Source of the DNA: Mastigocoleus testarum BC008
GTDB taxonomy: Bacteria > Cyanobacteriota > Cyanobacteriia > Cyanobacteriales > Nostocaceae
Direction: 5' to 3'
Length of the DNA: 64,000 nt
Assembly: GCF_001456025.1 (NCBI RefSeq)
Contig: NZ_LMTZ01000085.1
Coordinates: 67,566 to 131,565 of the forward strand
The notes beneath the pieces were generated by a model that saw nothing but the letters and a program-made list of their open reading frames with translations, was not told the DNA's origin and made no database searches. This document shows, one piece after another, positions 38,244 through 45,972 of this stretch (positions within the stretch are counted from its first letter, which is position 1; each line of letters begins with the position of its first letter). Made by a program: the position numbers and the translations under genes.

Positions 38244-40205
38244 CTACTTTTCGTCCGTATAAATAAAACTACTCCGTAAAGCAATGATACTCACTTGTAG
38301 TACAGTGCCCAATGCATCAATCAATTCAGAAAATTGTTGTTGATCGGTAATATCGAAGCCGGTATCGCTCATGAATTTATTGATTGCGTAAACGACCGCA
38401 ACTACTTCTTTAGTTTCTGGGTCGAAGATTGGCAAGGACATAATATGACGTGCTTGAAAACCAATATCTTGATAGAGTTTTGAGTAAAGGCACTCATTAT
38501 GGTGAGGATTATTGATGATGATTGGCTCTCCAGTATGGACGACATATCCAAGAATACCTTCATTTATCGGTACTTCAATTGTACAAAGCTTGCCTTCTTG
38601 ACTTAAGGCACAATCAGTTCTCAACGTTTGCTTTTCTCGGTTTACAATAAAAAATGTAATGAATTCAGCACTAAGTACCTGACTAATTTTATAAGAAATA
38701 ACTTGAAATAAATCTGTAATCTTATCTCTAACTTCACGAGATTCGAATGTCAAACCGGAACTGATTAATAGTTTAAATTCCTGATTTAAACTATTTAAAA
38801 AATCTATGAATCCTTTTAGAGATAGCGTTTTAACTTTTTCTTTTAATTCAGTTATATCCATCCCTAAAGTCTGAGAAATATTTGAGTAAAGGCTTTGGGC
38901 ATATAGGATACTTGATTGGACAGCAAACTCTAAAGATTGAGTTAGTTCATAAAACCGCTCTTCATCTCGTTTATCAAAAGGGATATTACCTTGTTTGTTC
39001 AGTGCTTCAATAACAGCAAAAACCTCGCCTTGGCTATCGATAATTGGTAAACATAAAATGCTGCGGCTTCTAAATCCTGAATCACGATCAATTTTGGGAT
39101 TAAACCGAGCATCATTGTAAGGATCAGGAATGTTGAGGGTTTCACCAGTTGTCGCAACATACCCTGCAATTCCAGCATCAATGGGAATTTCAATACTAAT
39201 TAATTCACCATCTTTTCCTCTAGCATTTTTTGACCATAAAATCTGATGTTTTCGATCAACAATGAAGAATGTCACTTGTTCGGCTTGTAGCAATTGAGCT
39301 ATTTTTAGGGAAATCACTTGGAGTGTAGTCTGCAATTTCAAGTCAAAGGAGCGATTAGTTAATAAATTAATCGTGTTTACCATCTGTTTTAATTCACGGT
39401 TTAGTTTACCCAAAAACTCTGAAAATTGTGTGCTAGAAAGTTGGTTGACTAAGTTTTTGATCTGCTCGCTATCTGTATCAGCAATAAACGAGGTGAGATT
39501 ACTCAAATTTAGGAGCAGTTCGCCTCTCGATGTGGATAAACGTCCATCTTCTAAGCTAATAATCCGATCAGCAATATCTAGAATACGGTTATCATGAGTT
39601 ACTAAAATAATTGTGCAACTTTGTTGCTTAGCCAGTTTTTGCATTAGTTCTACAATTTCACGTCCTGTCTGTCCATCAAGAGATGCTGTGGGTTCATCAG
39701 CCAAAATAACTTGGGGTTGATTAACTAATGCACGGGCAATGGCAACCCGTTGCTTTTGTCCTACAGATAGTTGATATGGGTGTGAGTGTAAATATTTTCC
39801 TAAACCTACTGCCTCTAAGGCTGACTTTGATTTTGCTTGTGATTTCTTTGCTGATATTGGATATAGTGCCGCTGCCATTTCAACATTTTTGATGGCATTT
39901 AGGGAACTTAATAGATTATGGTCTTGAAAAATAAAACCAATTTGACGACGTACTTTTTTTAAACGACTGCTGCTAACACCAGCCATTTTCTGTCCTAAAA
40001 CATATAAGTTGCCTTCTTGAACCGTCCGTAATCCACCTATCAGTGTTAACAGTGTCGTTTTGCCGGAACCAGATGGTCCAGTCATAATGACAATTTCTCC
40101 AGGCTTAATCTCAAGATTTATATCGAATAATATTTGACGATGGAGATGTCCTGAGCCGTAATAGTGGTTTAGGTGATTGGCGACAATGGTGAATTCTAAT
40201 GACAT
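38244..40205 (-). CDS. DevA-type ABC exporter ATPase fused to two GAF domains
   Basis: 653 residues from the ATG at 40205; a TTG-started extension to 40280 is less likely. Residues 1-235 are an ABC ATPase of the MacB/DevA type: Walker A GPSGSGKTT, signature LSVGQKQRVAIARAL, Walker B VILADEPTASLD and switch VTHDNR. Two GAF domains follow, each with the phosphodiesterase-like pattern, for example INIPDPYNDARFNP-like LNIPDPYNDARF with GFRSRSILCLPI, and IINNPHHNECLYSK with GFQARHIMSLPI. ATPases of this family normally end after ~240 residues, so the export motor has gained a small-molecule or redox sensor. Divergent from the DevC gene at 40633. Confidence 0.9.
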   Translation of the reverse strand: MSLEFTIVANHLNHYYGSGHLHRQILFDINLEIKPGEIVIMTGPSGSGKTTLLTLIGGLRTVQEGNLYVLGQKMAGVSSSRLKKVRRQIGFIFQDHNLLSSLNAIKNVEMAAALYPISAKKSQAKSKSALEAVGLGKYLHSHPYQLSVGQKQRVAIARALVNQPQVILADEPTASLDGQTGREIVELMQKLAKQQSCTIILVTHDNRILDIADRIISLEDGRLSTSRGELLLNLSNLTSFIADTDSEQIKNLVNQLSSTQFSEFLGKLNRELKQMVNTINLLTNRSFDLKLQTTLQVISLKIAQLLQAEQVTFFIVDRKHQILWSKNARGKDGELISIEIPIDAGIAGYVATTGETLNIPDPYNDARFNPKIDRDSGFRSRSILCLPIIDSQGEVFAVIEALNKQGNIPFDKRDEERFYELTQSLEFAVQSSILYAQSLYSNISQTLGMDITELKEKVKTLSLKGFIDFLNSLNQEFKLLISSGLTFESREVRDKITDLFQVISYKISQVLSAEFITFFIVNREKQTLRTDCALSQEGKLCTIEVPINEGILGYVVHTGEPIIINNPHHNECLYSKLYQDIGFQARHIMSLPIFDPETKEVVAVVYAINKFMSDTGFDITDQQQFSELIDALGTVLQVSIIALRSSFIYTDEK

Positions 40206-40380
40206 TACTTTATTTGTTTTAATGTTTTGTTGACATTTTCCCCATGCTAAAAGACGTGGGGTTTCATAAAAATTACTCAAATCTATCTAGCTTTACTCAA
40301 ATCTAATCAGTAAAATTACTATTTTTAAATTATGCGCATTACTTTTTATACATAAAACTATTTTCATAATATATCAAACC

Positions 40381-40508
40381 CCCGCGCCGCATTAACGTCT
40401 AGCGGTTCGCGCAGCGCGTCCTCTTGCCTAACGGGTAGTGCTCCGGATCGGCTCTGTTCACGCAGTGCGGGCAAGATAGGCGCAATACCTACGGTACGGT
40501 ACGCTAGC
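40381..40508. repeat. GC-rich interspersed repeat
   Basis: A markedly GC-rich block between the divergent exporter genes, with internal inverted pieces (CGCGCAGCGCG; CTTGCC...GGCAAG). Its right end, ACCTACGGTACGGTACGCTA, matches ACCTACGGTATACGCTA at 43801-43817, so it belongs to the same repeat family as the element at 43469-43847. Confidence 0.65.
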
Positions 40509-40632
40509 TGCTGATTTGAGCAGGTTTTTCCAAGGGGATTTAGTTGGGCACTTATCCCACAACTTTATAAAATGGTAAGTCTGCACCGACATTTAGTTAA
40601 ATCTGACGGAACCGATGTAATAAATAATAATT

Positions 40633-41805
40633 ATGTTGCGAACACTATCTATCGCCTGGGCACAACTTTTACACCAAAAAGTACAGACAATTGTTACTAT
40701 TCTTGGCATTGCATTTACTGTAGTTTTGCTATTTATGCAGGTTGGATTCCGTATTGGACTCTTAGAGAGCAGTACTCAATTTGCTGCTAGTTTTCAAAGT
40801 GATATTGTCTTAATCAGTAATTCTTCTATTTCATTTTCTTTCGCAGTTCCTTTTTCAGAACGCCGTTTAAATCAGGCTTTAGCCTTTAAAGAAGTGGAAG
40901 CAGTAACACCAATTTATGCCACAATGACTTCAGTAAAACGGTTAGAAAAGCAACCCAAATTTATGGCATCTATTCAAGTTATTGCTTTTCCTCTAAAGCC
41001 TAATGTTATTGATTTGCCAGGGGTGATAGAAAATTTAGATAGTTTAAAAGGAAATAACCTTTTTCTATTGGATAGAAGGTCTCGCTCAGAATTATCTTCA
41101 TTAATTACGGAAGTCAAAAATAATGGAAAAGTGAGTACCGAAATAACCTCTTTTGGTTTTGAAAGAAAGAGAATTGATATTGTCGGTTTATTTGAGATGG
41201 GAGCAAGTACTTATTACAATGGAAATCTAATTACTAGTGAAGCAACTTTCTTGAATACTTTTGGTTTAGGCTCAGGAGAAATTATAGCTGGCTTAGTACA
41301 TGTAAAGCCTGGAGTCGATGTTCAAAGCTTGATATCTCGTATGGAAGCTTATCTTCCTAACGATGTCAGAGTAATGTCAAAAAAAGAACTTATTAAAGAA
41401 GATAAGACATTTATAGAATATAGTTCTCCAATGGGGATCGTATTTCTCTTTGCAATGATTTTTTCAATTATCATTGGTATTGTTATTTTGTATCAGGTGC
41501 TGTTTCAGAATATTTCCAGGTTTACTAAAGAATATGCCACCTTAAAAGCACTTGGTTATAGTCATAGGTTTTTAGTAAATATCGTGTTAGAACAAGTCTT
41601 GATTTTTGCTATTTCAGGTTATATTCCCGGATTTATCATATCTTGTTTTGTTTATAATGCTCTAGCTGATGTTACTAAAATGAAATTTCTAATGAGTTTT
41701 AATATCGCAATATTTATCCTATTTTTAATTCTTCTAATCTGTATAGTTTCTGGAGTTATTGCTACTAATAAATTGAAGGAAGCGAATCCAGTAGATGTTT
41801 TTTAA
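40633..41805 (+). CDS. DevC-type ABC exporter permease
   Basis: 390 residues. An N-terminal span (TIVTILGIAFTVVLLFMQVGF), a large extracytoplasmic domain (~45-265), three C-terminal spans (IVFLFAMIFSIIIGIVILYQ; FLVNIVLEQVLIFAISGYIPG; FNIAIFILFLILLICIVSGV) and the closing KLKEANPVDVF identify the DevC/MacB-like permease fold. FTKEYATLKALGYSHRFL is the typical coupling region. With the adjacent ATPase and membrane-fusion protein it would form a tripartite exporter such as the one that deposits heterocyst glycolipids in Anabaena. Its ATG at 40633 follows an AT-rich leader without a clear Shine-Dalgarno. Confidence 0.92.
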   Translation: MLRTLSIAWAQLLHQKVQTIVTILGIAFTVVLLFMQVGFRIGLLESSTQFAASFQSDIVLISNSSISFSFAVPFSERRLNQALAFKEVEAVTPIYATMTSVKRLEKQPKFMASIQVIAFPLKPNVIDLPGVIENLDSLKGNNLFLLDRRSRSELSSLITEVKNNGKVSTEITSFGFERKRIDIVGLFEMGASTYYNGNLITSEATFLNTFGLGSGEIIAGLVHVKPGVDVQSLISRMEAYLPNDVRVMSKKELIKEDKTFIEYSSPMGIVFLFAMIFSIIIGIVILYQVLFQNISRFTKEYATLKALGYSHRFLVNIVLEQVLIFAISGYIPGFIISCFVYNALADVTKMKFLMSFNIAIFILFLILLICIVSGVIATNKLKEANPVDVF

Positions 41806-41997
41806 TTAAAACTCTGATATTTAACTAGAAATATACCTTTTTTTACGAAAAATACTTGATAAAAATTACTGGTATTTTTACTGGTTGTTTACTAGTCTAT
41901 AGGTTAAATGTAACTACCTAGTTAATATATTTTAGGAAAGGAAAACAGAGACATTGTATTTTAGCGCGTCAGTAATCATTTCAAGGAGGTTAAGACC

Positions 41998-42045
41998 ATG
42001 TTTAAATGTAGCGGAAAGCAAAGAACGTATATTTTAGTGGGATAA
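41998..42045 (+). CDS. Possible 15-codon leader-like ORF with strong Shine-Dalgarno
   Basis: AAGGAGG at 41983-41989 is a textbook ribosome-binding site eight bases before an ATG. The frame encodes only MFKCSGKQRTYILVG and stops three bases before the convergent DevB stop at 42048. It could be a tiny peptide, a leftover 5' end of a lost gene, or chance. No homologue recognised. Confidence 0.35.
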   Translation: MFKCSGKQRTYILVG

Positions 42046-42047
42046 GT

Positions 42048-43409
42048 TCATTGATTTTCATAAGAATCAATAATAGCGTTGACTTGTAAGTTTGTTAAAT
42101 GGGCAACCCGTTGACTATCTTTGGAATTTAGGCGAATTATCACTTCTACTACTCTAGTATCAACATCAGCTGTGGGATTAGTTCCTAAAACCTTTTGTCG
42201 TTCAACCTTTAGGCCAATTTCTTCTACAGTTCCTTGTAATTCTTCGACTACTCCATCAGAAGTAATAGTAACAGATTGTCCCTGACGGACTCTTGTGATA
42301 TCGCTTTCATAAACTTCTGCAGTGACATACATTTGCGAAGTATTTCCTAATTCAACAATACCCTGATTGTCAATCATTTCCCCGGGCCAAGTATGAACTT
42401 TTAAAATTTGACCGTCTTTGGGAGCTCGTACATAAGCTAATGCCAAATTGGTCTCAGCTTGTTTGACGGCAGCTTGAGCTGAGACTAATTCGCTCTGAGC
42501 GAGTTGAAGATCAACAGGACGCACTTCACTAATAGCATTGAGCATAGCTTTATTTTCCATAATTTTTGTTTCAAGGGTAGTAATTGTGCGATTAAGATCG
42601 GCTTTCGCTGCACTAATTTGGTTGGTTAGGGTATTAATAATACGCTGAAGATTTATTTGAGCTTCTTGAAGTTGTTTTTGGATAATTTCTTGCTGTAAAC
42701 AGATTCGATCATATTCCTGAGCCGAAATTGCTCCATTTTGGTGTAATTTTTTATAGCGTTGACAGTCAGTGGTATTGTTAAGGAGTTCTGCCTTGAGTCG
42801 TTCAATAGTAGCTTGTTGGGTATTTCTTTCTCCGAGTAATTGGGCTTTTAGGCTAGCAATAGAAGCCCTGTGTATGGCAATTTGCCCATCTAACTCGGCT
42901 TGAGTACCCGTAAATCGGGCGTTTTGAGCAGTGATATCTCCTTGTTTTGCCCCTGCTTTTACTTTCGCTAAATTAGCTTGGGCAACTGCTACTTTGGTTT
43001 TGGCTTGTTGTAAAGATGCTTGTAGGTGATCGCGATTATTCAGAATGGCAATGATGTCACCCTTGGTGACATGATCGCCCCGTTGAACCATTAATTGAGT
43101 TACTGTTGCCCCTTCTTGAAAAGTAGGGGCTGATATTTTGGTGATTTCTCCTTTAGGTTCTAAATAACCTAAGGCAGCTACCCTCGAAGGAATTAGTAGT
43201 TTTTGAGCAGAAAGGGAAGAAGACTGTATCAGGGGTTGCTTAATAATATTGGATCTATAATAAATTCCATAACTTACCAATAATAATCCCCATCCAGACA
43301 AGGCAAACACCATCAAAAATTTTGATAATTTTGATGTTCTATTCTTTTGTAGATTAAAGATTCTCCTAGATTCCCTTATATTAATTAGCTCTCCTAATTT
43401 TATAGCCAT
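42048..43409 (-). CDS. DevB-type membrane fusion protein (HlyD family)
   Basis: 453 residues from the ATG at 43409; a TTG 39 bp upstream is rejected. A single N-terminal anchor (LSKFLMVFALSGWGLLLVSYG) leads to a periplasmic adaptor: a lipoyl/beta-barrel half at ~75-120 (GYLEPKGEI, VQRGDHVTKGDIIAILNN), a long alpha-helical hairpin rich in Ala/Gln/Leu, and the returning half with YVRAPKDGQILKVHTWPGE. This is the periplasmic bridge linking the DevC/DevA inner-membrane pump to a TolC-like channel. It converges with the DevC gene rather than preceding it, unlike the usual devBCA operon. Confidence 0.9.
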   Translation of the reverse strand: MAIKLGELINIRESRRIFNLQKNRTSKLSKFLMVFALSGWGLLLVSYGIYYRSNIIKQPLIQSSSLSAQKLLIPSRVAALGYLEPKGEITKISAPTFQEGATVTQLMVQRGDHVTKGDIIAILNNRDHLQASLQQAKTKVAVAQANLAKVKAGAKQGDITAQNARFTGTQAELDGQIAIHRASIASLKAQLLGERNTQQATIERLKAELLNNTTDCQRYKKLHQNGAISAQEYDRICLQQEIIQKQLQEAQINLQRIINTLTNQISAAKADLNRTITTLETKIMENKAMLNAISEVRPVDLQLAQSELVSAQAAVKQAETNLALAYVRAPKDGQILKVHTWPGEMIDNQGIVELGNTSQMYVTAEVYESDITRVRQGQSVTITSDGVVEELQGTVEEIGLKVERQKVLGTNPTADVDTRVVEVIIRLNSKDSQRVAHLTNLQVNAIIDSYENQ

Positions 43410-43468
43410 AAAATAAGTATTTTTATATTTATTTTTATAAGAAATCAAAATTGAATTTTTATATAATC

Positions 43469-43847
43469 AGGACTTACGCAAAATAAACGTAATTGCGTCA
43501 TTACGTGTGACTAACTTCACGCTTGCTGTGCTAACAACTTTGCTGCGTGCTAGCGACAGCGACGTATATGTCGGAGAACGCCAAAATCCGTGAGATTGCT
43601 ATCTCCTAAACGGAGATGCTAGAGCCTGCAGCGTCGGCGTTAAATCTTACGGTATGGTTTCGCTTACGCCCTTGGCGTGGTCGAAGCCTCTAGCTGCGCT
43701 ACCTACGGATCGATCCGCTAACCCTGCACGTAGTGACCGTCGCAATGACAAATCTATGTCCTTAGGACACGCATTAGTGCAGTGTGATGCGACACGTAAC
43801 ACCTACGGTATACGCTAGCCGCTAGGCGCTATCGTTGCGTAAGTCCT
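43469..43847. mobile_element. 379-bp GC-rich miniature element with 12-bp terminal inverted repeats
   Basis: The ends are AGGACTTACGCA (43469-43480) and its exact complement TGCGTAAGTCCT (43836-43847). The interior is GC-rich, has no sustained reading frame and contains several local palindromes such as GGATCGATCC. This fits a non-autonomous MITE. Parts of the interior recur inverted at 54375-54470 inside the TPR-CHAT gene and at 40381-40508. Confidence 0.75.
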
Positions 43848-44008
43848 AATAATATTTAAAAATATGGATATACTTGATGTTTGATATATAAACTCAAAAG
43901 TAAATCTTTGTATGGTAATGTATTAACTCTTTCTTATTTTTCAAGTTTCAAATATTAATCCTGTATTAAATAAATTACTATTTTTTCTTTTTTAACCTCG
44001 TTCATTTT

Positions 44009-44299
44009 CTATATCGACAGAATAAATACTGATAATCGTACATTTTTGAATACCGTCAAACATTGCCATACAGCAATTAAATTATTAAGTTTTTCACGAC
44101 CAAGTTCTCCTAACAAATCAGGTAAGAGAAATGGTTTTTGGCTACGTAAAACTTTTAATTCTTCTATTTGTTCGGCTTCTAATTCAATAAAACCTGTTTT
44201 ACTTTTTGTGGATGTATCTATACCGTTATTTGTTATTCGAACATATCTATTTTGTTTCTTACCCGCACCAATAAGTTCTGCAGCTTCATCAGTTGGAGT
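44009..44299 (-). pseudogene. Start-less gene fragment, unknown family
   Basis: The minus strand is open for ~96 codons (PTDEAAELIGAGKKQNRYVR ... KPFLLPDLLGELGREKLNNL ... ending at the TAG at 44009) but is bounded upstream by a stop at 44300-44302, with no initiation codon in the first half. The sequence looks protein-like and hydrophilic. Probably the 3' remnant of a gene cut by the neighbouring transposase relic. Not recognised. Confidence 0.5.
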
Positions 44300-44377
44300 T
44301 TAGACTAAGCAACAAGAAATGACCCAGAAATGCTGGGTAGAAAAGAAATATACTTGTTTGCATGAAAATTGAGTATT

Positions 44378-44650
44378 CTAAGCAGATTTTGGTTGCTGTT
44401 TGCGAGGCTTAAATGTAGTTTTTTTGACTGTTGCATAGCGAATTCTACGTTTACGTGGTTGTCCAGTCTTCCAACCAGGGGACTTTCAACGAGGTTTGGG
44501 TGAACGAGGAGGAGTACCAATAACCGGCCACTTACGTCTAAATACTGGTGATAAGGATAAATCTGCCAAACTGTAGGCATTACGGGTTAATAATATTGCA
44601 TCCGTTAGTTCAAAAGTTACATCATGTGCTCTACCCAAGTAATTCCTCTT
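44378..44650 (-). pseudogene. Transposase C-terminal remnant
   Basis: The minus strand reads AHDVTFELTDAILLTRNAYS and KWPVIGTPPRSPKPR, an in-frame TGA, then KSPGWKTGQPRKRRIRYATV and the Lys/Gln-rich end. The TPPRSPKPRGKSPGW-like basic tail is familiar from a cyanobacterial transposase family. Only the last ~90 codons remain and the TGA replaces the expected Gly codon, so the element is dead. Confidence 0.6.
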
Positions 44651-44711
44651 TTATTAACTGATTTAGACCGATTGATTCTACTTTGGCAAAGAGAGGAAAT
44701 CGGCTTACTCC

Positions 44712-45782
44712 TTACTCCTTACTTCTTACTTTCTGAGGTATTTTCCCATAAAGTTCTCTTAATCTCTTCACATCTTGCTGAAACCACTCACCAACCCATT
44801 TACAATATGCTTCAGCAGCCAAACCTTCCTTATAACCCTGTTTAACTTGAGTAATTAAATGTCCCGTCATGATTCCCGACATCAGCGCTTTAAGAACCCC
44901 ATGTGAAGAAGCCGGATCGAGAACTGTTGCAGCATCACCGACAATGAAATACCCTTCACCCGCAGGAGTTGCAACACTGCGCCAAGTCACATCTGCTCTA
45001 CGAATATTACCCTGAGGAACAAGTCCAGCAAACTCTGCAGGAATCCAATCTTTCTCTAATTTCAATTCAGTTTTTAACTCTGTTCCTGATTCTTTTGTTT
45101 TTGGTTCTAAATGTGACTTTTGAAAAAATAATCTCGTCCACTGATAAAGTTGGGGACGTACCCTTGCAGTCCAAGTCCAACCCAAATCATCAGCAACGAT
45201 CGCAGGTATATCATCTCGAACCGGACATTCCCCTTGAGCATAACCATAGTAAGCCGTTAAACGAGGACTGTAAGGAATAATTTCCATCCCCAATTGTCGA
45301 GCTAACCAATGTCGGGAGCCAGCAGCATCAACTGTAACGGAAGCATAAATCGAACCATTGGATGTCTCTACACCAACAACTCGATTGTTATCTATAATTG
45401 CTTCTTTTGCTTGACAGGGTTGTAATACTCTAACTCCCAACTCCCGAGCGCGATCAAGTAATATAGCATCAAAATCAGCACGCCAAGCCTGAAAACCCTG
45501 CCAATTCCCCGATTCATCAGTTCCAAAGGGAACAAATTCACCTTTACCTTCCCACTGTACCCAGTTACCTTCATGACGTAGGAAGCCAGCCATATTAACT
45601 TTTTCTGCAACCCCTAACTGTTTGAGTAAAGGTTCCATACCAGGGTGAAAAGTTTCTCCAGGACGCTCGCGGGGAAACTTTAAACTATCTACGATCGCAG
45701 TCGATAAACCACGCTGGGCGCAAGAAATTGCAGCAGCAGAACCAGCAGGTCCGCAACCAATTATAAGTACGTCTGGAGACAT
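44712..45782 (-). CDS. FAD-dependent monooxygenase-like flavoprotein (LodB/halogenase-like)
   Basis: 356 residues. VLIIGCGPAGSAAAISCAQRG at the N-terminus is the Rossmann GxGxxG FAD site. RPGETFHPGMEPLLKQLG follows, a segment typical of the tryptophan-halogenase/geranylgeranyl-reductase-like group that includes LodB. FIVGDAATVLDPASSHGVLKALMSG provides the second FAD motif (GD). Likely an NAD(P)H-dependent hydroxylase or dehydrogenase acting on a bound protein or small substrate. It lies downstream of, and in the same orientation as, the 752-residue protein ending at 45973, so the two probably act together; LodB-type enzymes build a Trp-derived quinone in a partner protein. That pairing is inference. 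Confidence 0.8.
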   Translation of the reverse strand: MSPDVLIIGCGPAGSAAAISCAQRGLSTAIVDSLKFPRERPGETFHPGMEPLLKQLGVAEKVNMAGFLRHEGNWVQWEGKGEFVPFGTDESGNWQGFQAWRADFDAILLDRARELGVRVLQPCQAKEAIIDNNRVVGVETSNGSIYASVTVDAAGSRHWLARQLGMEIIPYSPRLTAYYGYAQGECPVRDDIPAIVADDLGWTWTARVRPQLYQWTRLFFQKSHLEPKTKESGTELKTELKLEKDWIPAEFAGLVPQGNIRRADVTWRSVATPAGEGYFIVGDAATVLDPASSHGVLKALMSGIMTGHLITQVKQGYKEGLAAEAYCKWVGEWFQQDVKRLRELYGKIPQKVRSKE

Positions 45783-45784
45783 TT

Positions 45785-45963
45785 ATCAGTTATCAGTTAT
45801 CAGTTATCAGTTTATGGCTAACGCCACGCCCTTGCGGGCTACAGTTATCAGGTGTCAGGTGTCAGGTGTCAGTTATCAGTTATCAGTTATTAGTTACCGA
45901 TTACCAATTACCGATTACCAATTACCGATTACCAGTTCACTGTTAACTGTTCACTGATAACTG
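45785..45963. repeat. Mixed short tandem repeats between two minus-strand genes
   Basis: Successive arrays of TTATCAG, GTGTCAG, ATTACCGATTACCA and AACTGTTCACTG units fill nearly the whole 190-bp gap, with a short GC-rich insert (GCCACGCCCTTGCGGGCTAC). Typical cyanobacterial spacer repeats; no gene. Confidence 0.85.
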
Positions 45964-45972
45964 TTCACTGTT

